NCBI GenBank assembly: GCA_945876155.1
Contig: CAMCMW010000131.1
Location: 1 to 5,574 of the forward strand
DNA: 5,574 bases
Direction of reading: 5' to 3'
DNA from: an uncultured Ruminococcus sp.
Lineage (GTDB): Bacteria; Bacillota; Clostridia; Oscillospirales; Ruminococcaceae
Both the position numbers and the translations under genes were made by a program. The notes under the pieces are model-generated. The model was not told the DNA's origin. It saw only the letters and a program-made list of their open reading frames with translations, and did not search any database. Each line of letters starts with the position of its first letter. Positions within the stretch are counted from its first letter, which is position 1. This document shows positions 1 through 5,574 of the stretch, piece after piece.

Positions 1-2133
1 GAAATAAGTCCGTACATTTATGGTATAAACCAGTACGGCAACACAAACAACTACAAAAATGTAACCGTTAATGCCGCAAGACAGGGTGGAAACCGTTACA
101 CAGGCTACAACTGGGAAACAAACTGGTCCAACGCCGGCGAGGACTGGATAAACAGCTCTGACACAAATATCGGAGACGTTTCAAACGGTGCGGGATATGC
201 TGCAAGACAGCTTTCAAAGGAGTGTACTCAGTACAACATTCCGTATAAGATAACGACACTTCAGATGGCTGGATATGTAGCTGCTGACAAGCTGGGAGAG
301 GTAACCTCTGCCGCACCGTCTGACAGATGGCTGACAGTAAAAAACCGCAAGGACGGCGAACTTCTTCTTGAACCAGACCTTACAGACGACGCAGTTTACA
401 TGGACGAATATGTAAACTACCTTGTAAAGACTTTAGGTGACTCCACAACTTCAACAGGTATTCAGGGCTACAGCCTTGATAATGAACCGTTCTTGTGGAA
501 CGATACACACCCTTATAACCACCCCGAAGAATGTACAGCTGATGAACTGATTGAAAAGTCAATTGAGCTTGCAAAGGTCATAAAGGAAATTGACCCGAAT
601 GCGGAAGTTTACGGTCCTGCACTCTGGGGTATGCTGCCTTGTATCCAGGCAGGAACTTCCATGGAATTTACAGATTCAAAGTGGGAGAGTATTAAGAATA
701 ATTATAACTGGTACCTTGATTACTACCTTGAAAGCATGGCAAATGCAGAAAAGGAATCGGGCAAGAGACTGCTTGATGTGGTTGATGTTCATTATTACGC
801 CCAGGACTGCTCCACTGACGACGGTAAACTCCAGGCTGCAAGAAGTCTTTATGATGAAACCTACGTTGAAAACAGCTGGCTTCAGCCTTACTACGGAAAG
901 TATTTTCCGCTGCTGCCGAATATTCAGCAATCAATAGACAAATATTATCCGGGTACAAAAATTGCGATTTCGGAGTATAATCTGGCAGATATCTCAAACG
1001 AAAAGACAACAGGCAAGAATGTTCTTTCTGCTATTGCCGAGGCAGAGGCGCTTGGTGCATTTGCTGAAAATAACGTTTACTTTGCAACATACTGGGGAAC
1101 ACTTCCTGAATGTCCGTATGTAGAATCAGCAATCAATCTCTACACAAACTATGACGGAAAGGGTTCAGACTTCGGAGATACCCTTGTTGAAACTAAGACA
1201 GATGACCTTTCAGAATCTGCTGCATTTGCTGCTATTGACGGCAGTGACGATTCAACTGTTGATGTGGTACTCTCAAATAAGAACAAGACATCTTCTGAAA
1301 AGGCAGTAATCACCATTGACGGTTCTTCAACTGATTACAAGAGCGCTGTTGTTTACGCAGTAGAACAGGACCACAGCGACATACGCATTATCGACGTTCA
1401 GAACGGTTTAAGCGGAAACCAGATAGAAGTTACACTTTCTCCTCTCTCAGTGGCACACGTTGTAATTTCCAATGAAGAAACTGACGAAAAAGTATATGAG
1501 GCACCTGACATAACAGTCAAGGAAACAGTATATAATGTAAGCGAACTTGCAACATCTTCAGACGGTGCATATCTTATTCCACTTGGAGATAAAGAGCATC
1601 TGAAGGAATTTGTATTCGCCGTAAGCAGCTATTCAACTGAGGGTTCATCATACTACAGCGGAGGCGGCGGACTTTGCTTTTCTGAGTTGTTACCGAAAGA
1701 CGGCGGTGATGTTTTCTGGGGATTCAAAACAGTGAATTTCTCAAACGGACAGAGTGAAATAATCGTACCTTTTGATGATGAATTTACAAATGCAACAAAG
1801 GAAACTATCAGTGCATCAGTCCTTGATGAAAATGCACAGTGGCAGCCGGACTGGTGGAAGTATTCCGAAAAGCAAGGCAACGGCGGTTCAGATGTGGTGG
1901 TAAATTACTCAACAGTTACACTTGTTTATGAGTATGACAACACTCAGCCGGCAGAAAAGATAACAGGTGATGTAAACAACGACGGAAAAGTAAATGTAAG
2001 CGACGTTGTTGCTCTTTCAGAGTGGCTGTGTGCTATGGACGCTGAAATTGATTCAGAGCTTTCAGATATTAATTCTGACGGCAAATGCAATGTGTTTGAT
2101 CTCGTTGCTTTAAGAAGATTACTTCTCCTATAA
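1..2133 (+). CDS. GH44 endo-beta-1,4-glucanase/xyloglucanase with C-terminal dockerin (5' partial)
   Basis: The frame is open from the first base to TAA at 2131-2133, giving 710 visible residues; the signal peptide and probably a few tens of residues are cut off. The opening ISPYIYGINQ and RQGGNRYTGYNW motifs are typical of glycoside hydrolase family 44, retaining enzymes that cleave beta-1,4-glucans such as CMC, lichenan and xyloglucan. E162 in SLDNEP is the expected acid/base and E325 in ISEYN the expected nucleophile. Visible residues 1 to about 493 would be the TIM barrel and its companion beta-sandwich, about 505-642 an added beta-rich module, and 656-710 a dockerin. The protein should be secreted and anchored to a cellulosome scaffoldin. 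The ATG at 265 is internal: conserved GH44 sequence precedes it and no convincing ribosome site does. No neighbour is co-directional and adjacent, so it appears to end its transcript. Family assignment is firm; substrate preference is not visible. Confidence 0.95.
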   Translation, partial: EISPYIYGINQYGNTNNYKNVTVNAARQGGNRYTGYNWETNWSNAGEDWINSSDTNIGDVSNGAGYAARQLSKECTQYNIPYKITTLQMAGYVAADKLGEVTSAAPSDRWLTVKNRKDGELLLEPDLTDDAVYMDEYVNYLVKTLGDSTTSTGIQGYSLDNEPFLWNDTHPYNHPEECTADELIEKSIELAKVIKEIDPNAEVYGPALWGMLPCIQAGTSMEFTDSKWESIKNNYNWYLDYYLESMANAEKESGKRLLDVVDVHYYAQDCSTDDGKLQAARSLYDETYVENSWLQPYYGKYFPLLPNIQQSIDKYYPGTKIAISEYNLADISNEKTTGKNVLSAIAEAEALGAFAENNVYFATYWGTLPECPYVESAINLYTNYDGKGSDFGDTLVETKTDDLSESAAFAAIDGSDDSTVDVVLSNKNKTSSEKAVITIDGSSTDYKSAVVYAVEQDHSDIRIIDVQNGLSGNQIEVTLSPLSVAHVVISNEETDEKVYEAPDITVKETVYNVSELATSSDGAYLIPLGDKEHLKEFVFAVSSYSTEGSSYYSGGGGLCFSELLPKDGGDVFWGFKTVNFSNGQSEIIVPFDDEFTNATKETISASVLDENAQWQPDWWKYSEKQGNGGSDVVVNYSTVTLVYEYDNTQPAEKITGDVNNDGKVNVSDVVALSEWLCAMDAEIDSELSDINSDGKCNVFDLVALRRLLLL
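1513..1935 (+). other. Probable carbohydrate-binding module within the GH44 protein
   Basis: Visible residues about 505-645 lie between the catalytic region and the dockerin. They start at TVKETVYNVSEL and end at VTLVYEY. The stretch is rich in beta-strand-like alternation, has a GGGG turn at residues 554-557 and a cluster of exposed-type aromatics (W614, W618, W619, Y621), a composition common in beta-sandwich binding modules. R. flavefaciens GH44 enzymes are known to carry modules of this kind; CBM76 is the family I would test first. The family number is inference from position and composition, and the module could instead be structural. Confidence 0.55.
1966..2130 (+). other. Dockerin domain (two calcium-binding F-hand repeats)
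   Basis: Two duplicated segments end the GH44 protein. Repeat 1 starts at D657 with ligands D657, N659, D661 and D668; repeat 2 starts at D689 with D689, N691, D693 and D700. Each is followed by a hydrophobic helix (VVALSEWL and LVALRRLL). This is the D-x-N-x-D-G loop-plus-helix pattern of dockerins, which bind a cohesin on a scaffoldin. Both calcium loops look intact. The linker is about 12 residues, and the protein ends directly after helix 2. It is the strongest evidence for a cellulosome-forming host. Confidence 0.95.
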
Positions 2134-2144
2134 AAATATTTTTT

Positions 2145-2174
2145 AAAACACGTCTGAAATATGGCGTGTTTTTT
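2145..2174 (+). terminator. Intrinsic terminator after the GH44 gene
   Basis: AAAACACG at 2145-2152 pairs with CGTGTTTT at 2165-2172. The stem can extend inward by a T-G and a C-G pair to 10 bp, leaving an 8-nt loop, and six T residues run through 2169-2174. It begins 11 bases after the GH44 stop codon. The opposite-strand reading lacks a clean T tract after the stem, so it mainly serves the plus strand. Confidence 0.8.
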
Positions 2175-2178
2175 CTTG

Positions 2179-2201
2179 AAAAATATGCTATTACAGCATA
2201 T
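2179..2201 (-). terminator. Weak intrinsic terminator for the LysR-type gene
   Basis: ATATGCT at 2183-2189 and AGCATAT at 2195-2201 form a perfect 7-bp stem with a 5-nt loop. Read on the minus strand it is followed by TTTTT (2183 down to 2179). It lies about 60 bases past the LysR stop codon. The stem has only two G-C pairs, so termination may be leaky and helped by the adjacent GH44 hairpin. Confidence 0.5.
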
Positions 2202-2262
2202 ATCATCGAAAGATTACACCTGCTGCACAAAATTAAAACAGTACAACAAGCGTACTTACATA

Positions 2263-3144
2263 TTATTCATAAATATCATTTTTTAATTTTATAATAAACT
2301 GCTCTGCCGCTTTGGAGAAAACCTGTCCTTTTTTCCAGACAAGGCTCATACCAATTTCAAGTCTTGGACTAAGAGGTCTGAAACAAAGTCCGATTTCTCC
2401 GGTTACATTTATGATTTTGTCAAGGCAAAGTGCAGCACCGATGCCCTCATCTACCATGAGAGAGGCATTGTATACAAGGTTGTATGTGGCTGCTATCTCC
2501 GGTTCAACTTTTCCGGATTTCAGCCAGTTGGTAAGCTCGCTGCCGTCTGATGCCTGACGTGAAACTATTAAAGGGACACCATTCAAATCTTCAGGAGTGA
2601 TAAAGTCCTTTTTAGCAAGCGGTGAGTCACGCCGCATAAGTACGCCCCATGTATTTTTTACGGGCAGCTTTATATAACTGTATTTTGCGATATCAACGGG
2701 TTCAAGCAGTAATGCAAAATCAATAAGTCCCTTGTCAAGACGTTCCATAATATCAACAGCGTCGCCGCTTATAATATGGAATTTTAAATCCTGATGCGTT
2801 TCACGAAGTTCTTTGGCTGATCGTGCAATGATACGCAGACCGTCTGTTTCACCTGCACCTATGTAAATATCTCCCGAAATGCTGCTGTCTGAAAAGCCTA
2901 TTTCCTTTTCGGTACGGCTGATAAGTTCCATTATTTCCTCAGCTCTTTTACGCAGAAGTACGCCCTCCTCCGTGAGGGTTATTTTTCTGTTTCCACGGAT
3001 AAAAAGCTGTTTACCCAGTTCTTCTTCAAGTTCCTTTAATTGCCTTGAAAGCGTAGGCTGTGAAAGAAACAATGAATCTGCCGCAGCTGAAATGCTCTGC
3101 TCTCTTGCAACAGCAAGAAAGTATTTCAAAACTCGAATTTCCAT
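2263..3144 (-). CDS. LysR-family transcriptional regulator
   Basis: The 293-residue length is normal for LysR-type regulators. The start MEIRVLKYFLAVA is the canonical family N-terminus, which fixes the ATG at 3144. The winged helix-turn-helix spans about residues 3-60, with the recognition helix around SQPTLSRQLKEL (28-39) and the usual ELGKQLF after it. Residues from about 90 to the end should be the periplasmic-binding-protein-like effector domain; the ligand cannot be read from sequence. Ribosome site AGAGGTGAG lies at 3148-3156. The gene is divergent from the aldo/keto reductase across 142 bp, the classical arrangement for a LysR regulator controlling its neighbour and often itself. Regulation of the reductase is inference from this arrangement and from the candidate operator between the promoters. 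Confidence 0.95.
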   Translation of the reverse strand: MEIRVLKYFLAVAREQSISAAADSLFLSQPTLSRQLKELEEELGKQLFIRGNRKITLTEEGVLLRKRAEEIMELISRTEKEIGFSDSSISGDIYIGAGETDGLRIIARSAKELRETHQDLKFHIISGDAVDIMERLDKGLIDFALLLEPVDIAKYSYIKLPVKNTWGVLMRRDSPLAKKDFITPEDLNGVPLIVSRQASDGSELTNWLKSGKVEPEIAATYNLVYNASLMVDEGIGAALCLDKIINVTGEIGLCFRPLSPRLEIGMSLVWKKGQVFSKAAEQFIIKLKNDIYE

Positions 3145-3161
3145 TATCTCACCTCTGCTTT

Positions 3162-3190
3162 ATTTTATCATAGTCTGATATAGCTGTCAA
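3162..3190 (-). promoter_or_regulatory. Sigma-A promoter of the LysR-type gene
   Basis: Read on the minus strand, a perfect TTGACA (-35, 3190-3185) is followed after exactly 17 bp by TAAAAT (-10, 3167-3162), with a TG one base upstream of the -10 as in extended -10 promoters. The predicted start, about 7 bases downstream near 3155, falls inside the ribosome binding site and leaves a leader of only about 10-12 nt. Confidence 0.75.
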
Positions 3191-3192
3191 GC

Positions 3193-3224
3193 ATAGCAAG
3201 GTATACAATACAGGTATTTGCTAT
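3193..3224. promoter_or_regulatory. Candidate LysR-type operator between divergent promoters
   Basis: ATAC-N7-GTAT at 3203-3217 fits the T-N11-A LysR box (T3204, A3216). It is nested between ATAGCAA (3193-3199) and TTGCTAT (3218-3224), a perfect 7-bp inverted repeat with an 18-bp gap. The right arm contains the reductase -35 and the left arm sits 2 bp from the LysR -35. A protein bound here could act on both promoters. Short AT-rich boxes occur by chance, so the exact half-sites are tentative. Confidence 0.5.
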
Positions 3225-3246
3225 TTTTACGAAACAGGTGTATAAT
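3218..3246 (+). promoter_or_regulatory. Promoter of the aldo/keto reductase gene
   Basis: TTGCTA (-35, 3218-3223; 4 of 6 consensus) and a perfect TATAAT (-10, 3241-3246) are separated by 17 bp. Transcription should start near 3253, giving a leader of about 34 nt that contains the strong ribosome site AGGAGAGG (3274-3281), 5 bases before the ATG. The imperfect -35 overlapped by the candidate operator fits an activator-dependent promoter, which is inference. Confidence 0.75.
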
Positions 3247-3286
3247 TTAAGTACAGTAAAAAACAATTCAAACAGGAGAGGATAGC

Positions 3287-4297
3287 ATGAAATACACAAA
3301 ACTCGGAAAGAGTGAGCTGAATGTATCAAAAGTATGCCTTGGCTGTATGGGATTCGGAAATCCGCAAACCGGACAGCACAGCTGGACTGTCGGTGAGGAA
3401 GATACCCGTACAATAATAAAGCATACTCTTGACCTTGGAATAAACTTTTTTGATACGGCTATTGCATATCAGAACGGCACAAGTGAGCAATTTGTCGGCA
3501 GGGCGCTTCGTGATTTAGCAAAGCGTGATGATTATGTGATTGCAACAAAATTCACTCCACGAACACAGGAAGAAATAGACAACGGCATAAGCGGAGTAAA
3601 ACATATCGAAAACTATCTTGATAAAAGTCTTGAAAATCTCGGTATGGATTACGTTGACCTCTACATCTATCATATGTGGGATTATCATACGCCCATGGAA
3701 GAAATAATGGAAGGTCTTAATAACGCAGTAAAATCGGGAAAGGCAAGATATATCGGTATCTCAAACTGTTTTGCATGGCAGCTGGCAAAGGCAAATTATT
3801 ATGCACGTTCCAAAAAATATCCGAAATTTGTCAGTATTCAGGGACATTATAACCTTATCTTTCGTGAAGAAGAACGTGAGATGATTCCGTTCTGCCGTGA
3901 GGAAAATATTGCTGTTACGCCATACAGTGCACTTGCAGGAGGCAGACTTTCAAAACGTCCCGGAGAGAGTTCAAAGCGTCTTGAGGAAGACAGCTATGCA
4001 AAATTCAAATACGATAAAACAGCAGAACAGGACAGTGAAATTATCCGCCGCACTCAGATAGTTGCAGACAGGTATGGTGTATCAATGACAGAAGTTGCAC
4101 TTGCATGGCTGATGACCAGAGCAACCTCTCCCGTTGTGGGAGCGACTAAGCTTTCCCAGCTTGACGGACTTGCAAAAGCCACAGAACTGGTTCTTTCGGA
4201 GGATGATATTTCTTATCTTGAAGCACCCTATGTTCCCCATGAGCTTGTAGGCGTAATGGCTCAGAACGGCAGACAGAAAGCCGGAAATGTGGTATGA
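3287..4297 (+). CDS. Aldo/keto reductase, YajO-like
   Basis: This is a 336-residue NAD(P)H-dependent oxidoreductase of the aldo/keto reductase superfamily, which reduces aldehydes and ketones in the cytoplasm. The catalytic tetrad is visible: D56 (NFFDTA), Y61 (AYQNG), K88 (ATKF) and H129 (YIYHMWDY). Further family marks are GKARYIGISN, the EEEREMIPFC segment and TPYSALAGGRLS. The N-terminus, the HxWDY segment and the order of motifs match my memory of E. coli YajO more closely than other branches; this was not computed. The start is supported by AGGAGAGG 5 bases upstream. The C-terminus runs some residues beyond the PYxPHxxVG motif where YajO ends. The gene is divergent from a LysR regulator, its likely controller. 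The physiological substrate is unknown; carbonyl detoxification or sugar-aldehyde reduction are both possible. Confidence 0.95.
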   Translation: MKYTKLGKSELNVSKVCLGCMGFGNPQTGQHSWTVGEEDTRTIIKHTLDLGINFFDTAIAYQNGTSEQFVGRALRDLAKRDDYVIATKFTPRTQEEIDNGISGVKHIENYLDKSLENLGMDYVDLYIYHMWDYHTPMEEIMEGLNNAVKSGKARYIGISNCFAWQLAKANYYARSKKYPKFVSIQGHYNLIFREEEREMIPFCREENIAVTPYSALAGGRLSKRPGESSKRLEEDSYAKFKYDKTAEQDSEIIRRTQIVADRYGVSMTEVALAWLMTRATSPVVGATKLSQLDGLAKATELVLSEDDISYLEAPYVPHELVGVMAQNGRQKAGNVV

Positions 4298-4395
4298 AAA
4301 TGGAACTTAACGAATTAATTGAAAGGCTGAATGACCAGAAAATTTACCTTGTACCAATATATAAAAGAGTGCCAATCTCCAGAAATGGAGAGTGA
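4294..4395 (+). CDS. Possible 33-residue ORF overlapping the reductase stop
   Basis: An ATG at 4294 overlaps the reductase TGA as ATGA, the geometry of translational coupling. The frame encodes 33 residues starting MKMELNELIERLNDQKIYL and closes at TGA 4393-4395. The first part looks like an amphipathic helix and uses ordinary codons. The last third is built from the terminator hairpin, so the full-length product would be read from the terminator stem itself. No good ribosome site precedes it, and I do not recognise the product. It could be a coupled small protein, the remnant of a longer downstream gene, or chance. I favour a remnant or chance. Confidence 0.25.
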   Translation: MKMELNELIERLNDQKIYLVPIYKRVPISRNGE

Positions 4396-4406
4396 CACTC
4401 TTTTTT
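4363..4406. terminator. Bidirectional terminator between the convergent reductase and LacI genes
   Basis: AAAAGAGTG (4363-4371) pairs with CACTCTTTT (4396-4404), and an inner stem TCTCC (4376-4380) with GGAGA (4387-4391) closes a 6-nt loop; a 4x4 internal loop separates them. T4401-4406 forms the plus-strand tract, and the minus-strand reading ends CACTCTTTTAT, so both convergent genes can use it. It lies 66 bases after the reductase stop and about 75 past the LacI stop. Confidence 0.85.
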
Positions 4407-4479
4407 GCAATAAGCATTATTCAATTATATTATGAGAACGCTTTATCAGCCTTTACATTTTAAGGCTTGAAAACGTAAT

Positions 4480-5505
4480 TTATTTAGTTGTTTCTCTGCG
4501 GACAAGAATAGGAGTAAGAACTTTGTGAATCGGTGAAGGCAGCGGTTTAGGTCTGCGTTTTTTCCGTTCGTTTATCTGCACAAGGAGAATCTCCATTGCC
4601 TCTTCAGCAATTTTATCCACCTGCTGACCGACAGTCGTTATAGGTATCACCGCTTCTCTTGCAACGGGAGAATTGTCAAAACCGACTATCTTGTACTTAT
4701 CCGGAAGTGTGCCGTATTTTTTTACAATAATATTCAGCAGAATGTTGGCATGTGTGTCGTTTGGCATAAATATGCCAATTTTTTTTTCGCCGTAGAGTTC
4801 TTCAAGCTCATTGAAAAGATTTGTTATCTCAGCAAGGTTTTCTTCAAAGCTTATTCCGAAATCTTTTATAAAAATCTTATGTTCAAAGCCATTTGATTCA
4901 CAGAATTCTCTGAATCCTTTAATTCTTCCGTAAGCAGGGACATATTCCGGAAAATCAGCATTCGCATGGATAAGTATATCACATCCGCTCTTGGCAAGAA
5001 CAGTTGCCGCCTGAATTCCGCCCATGTAGTTGTCGGTGTTTACACTGCAAACATATTCGTCCTCACGTTCAATGGTAACTATGGGAATATTGTATTCAGA
5101 CAGTTCTTTTGAAGAAAGCGTGTGACTCAGAATTATAAGTCCCTCTGTTTTGTAAGCAAGCAGCTCGTTTATATATTTTCTTTCAACATCTGCATCTTCA
5201 TTTCCTGCGAACACAATGAACTTGTAGCCGTATTTTTCATAAGTAGAAATGATGTGGTCGAGAATATCCGAATAATAGTGCATATACAGATTAGGAATGA
5301 TAACTCCCACCATTTCGGTTTTACCGTTTGCCATTACTCTTGCCAGCTTGTTTTCCTTGTAGTCAAGCACTTCAAGGGCATGAGCAATTTTTTCCTGATT
5401 TTCAACGGTAATTGAATCCGGATTATTGAAATATCTTGAAATTGTAGTTTTTGAAAAGCCTGTATATTCGGCTATATCTGCAAAGGTTACATTTTTCTTA
5501 GCCAT
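4480..5505 (-). CDS. LacI-family transcriptional regulator
   Basis: The 341-residue length is normal for the family. The N-terminal helix-turn-helix is clear (TFADIAEYTGFSKTTISRYFNN, about residues 7-28). The hinge segment N52-K62 and the VGVIIPN strand (66-72) then lead into the type 1 periplasmic-binding-protein core. Family marks there include YGRIKGFREF, a KIVGFDNSP strand and ITTVGQQVDKIAEEA. The hinge has Met58 where most members have the lever leucine (ARxL). Such proteins bind palindromic operators and release them, or bind tighter, with a sugar or sugar-phosphate; the effector is not readable here. The start at 5505 is supported by AAGGGAGG (5520-5513), 7 bases upstream. The gene is convergent with the reductase. 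A target divergent to the right of the window is likely, and the promoter-embedded dyad suggests autoregulation; both points are inference. Confidence 0.95.
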   Translation of the reverse strand: MAKKNVTFADIAEYTGFSKTTISRYFNNPDSITVENQEKIAHALEVLDYKENKLARVMANGKTEMVGVIIPNLYMHYYSDILDHIISTYEKYGYKFIVFAGNEDADVERKYINELLAYKTEGLIILSHTLSSKELSEYNIPIVTIEREDEYVCSVNTDNYMGGIQAATVLAKSGCDILIHANADFPEYVPAYGRIKGFREFCESNGFEHKIFIKDFGISFEENLAEITNLFNELEELYGEKKIGIFMPNDTHANILLNIIVKKYGTLPDKYKIVGFDNSPVAREAVIPITTVGQQVDKIAEEAMEILLVQINERKKRRPKPLPSPIHKVLTPILVRRETTK

Positions 5506-5528
5506 CTGTAAGCCTCCCTTTATTTATA

Positions 5529-5537
5529 ATTATATCA
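5529..5537 (-). promoter_or_regulatory. Extended -10 promoter of the LacI-family gene
   Basis: The minus strand reads TGATATAAT (5537-5529), a perfect -10 with the extended TGn motif. The -35 position 17 bp upstream (TATCAA) is poor, consistent with reliance on the extended -10. Transcription would start near 5522, just before the ribosome site AAGGGAGG, giving a leader of only about 15-18 nt. Confidence 0.65.
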
Positions 5538-5552
5538 TAAATCGAAGATTTT

Positions 5553-5561
5553 TGATATAAT
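5553..5561 (+). promoter_or_regulatory. Possible mirror-image extended -10 facing out of the window
   Basis: The plus strand also reads TGATATAAT here, as the other arm of the dyad, and would start transcription near 5568 toward the right edge. The -35 position 17 bp upstream is poor (TATCAT). It could drive a divergent gene beyond 5574, or exist only because the dyad copies the opposite -10. Confidence 0.3.
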
Positions 5562-5574
5562 TGCCCGATATGCA

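Larger units (their letters stand above)
5528..5562. promoter_or_regulatory. 35-bp dyad, candidate LacI-family operator
   Basis: Centred on A5545, 15 of 17 position pairs are complementary: the outer arms AATTATATCA (5528-5537) and TGATATAATT (5553-5562) are perfect, as is the inner AAATC (5539-5543) with GATTT (5547-5551). Only pairs 5538/5552 and 5544/5546 fail. It covers the LacI-gene promoter and starts 23 bases before its start codon. The odd-centred, AT-rich form differs from the common CG-centred LacI-family operator, so either half (13-bp inner core or outer arms) may be the real site. Confidence 0.6.

Noticed and set aside
265..267. ATG as start of the GH44 gene
   Set aside because: The same frame is open back to position 1 and encodes conserved GH44 sequence before this Met, so the gene is truncated by the window edge.
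68..316. Minus-strand ORF under the start of the GH44 gene
   Set aside because: It lies antisense within strongly conserved GH44 coding sequence and has a composition that looks like a frame shadow, with no recognisable domain.
676..1009. Two overlapping minus-strand ORFs and a plus-strand ORF in other frames (590-937)
   Set aside because: All lie inside the GH44 catalytic domain; residues are cysteine- and histidine-rich shadows with no family features.
2312..2557. Plus-strand ORF inside the LysR-type gene (also 2879-3178)
   Set aside because: Complement of a clear LysR reading frame; serine-rich shadow sequence.
3168..3413. Minus-strand ORF across the intergenic region and reductase start
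   Set aside because: It covers both promoters and the reductase N-terminus, lacks any domain, and conflicts with better-supported features.
4448..4467. AGCCTT / AAGGCT hairpin as a second terminator near the LacI stop
   Set aside because: Only 6 bp with an 8-nt loop and no T tract on either strand; the 4363-4406 hairpin is far better.
5122..5415. Plus-strand ORF inside the LacI-type gene
   Set aside because: Antisense shadow of a clear LacI-family frame.
1..5574. Mobile elements, CRISPR arrays, tRNA or rRNA genes, riboswitches
   Set aside because: No transposase, repeat array, cloverleaf or conserved RNA motif was seen; the longest gene-free stretch is about 180 bases and is explained by terminators.

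Overview
The window looks like a piece of a low-to-moderate G+C Gram-positive gut or rumen Clostridia chromosome. A cellulosomal Ruminococcus, most like R. flavefaciens, is the best guess. The main reason is the first gene, a family 44 glycoside hydrolase that ends in a two-repeat dockerin. Strong purine-rich ribosome binding sites and sigma-A-type promoters fit the same group. The genus is inferred from family knowledge, not from a search.

The layout alternates strands. Positions 1-2133 (+) hold a GH44 endoglucanase/xyloglucanase whose 5' end, with the signal peptide, lies outside the window. It has a catalytic region, an extra beta-rich module that is probably carbohydrate-binding, and a C-terminal dockerin, and is followed by an intrinsic terminator. 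Positions 2263-3144 (-) encode a LysR-type regulator with its own small terminator-like hairpin. A 142-bp divergent intergenic region follows. It holds two good back-to-back promoters and, between them, a LysR-type T-N11-A box nested in a larger inverted repeat. Positions 3287-4297 (+) encode a YajO-like aldo/keto reductase, the likely target of the LysR regulator. A 33-codon ORF overlaps its stop by ATGA and runs into a shared bidirectional terminator. Positions 4480-5505 (-) encode a LacI-family regulator. Its promoter is embedded in a 35-bp near-perfect dyad that also offers a mirror-image -10 element facing out of the window.

The window therefore holds three transcription units plus the start of a possible fourth: a secreted polysaccharide-degrading enzyme, a LysR/reductase pair, and a LacI regulator whose likely target, perhaps sugar uptake or hydrolysis, lies to the right of position 5574. 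Nothing here directly shows that the LacI protein controls the GH44 gene. No RNA genes, mobile elements or CRISPR arrays were seen, and no gene-free stretch exceeds about 180 bases. The genes belong to known families. The least explained items are the LacI-side dyad, the overlapping small ORF, the LysR operator region and the unassigned module in the GH44 enzyme.
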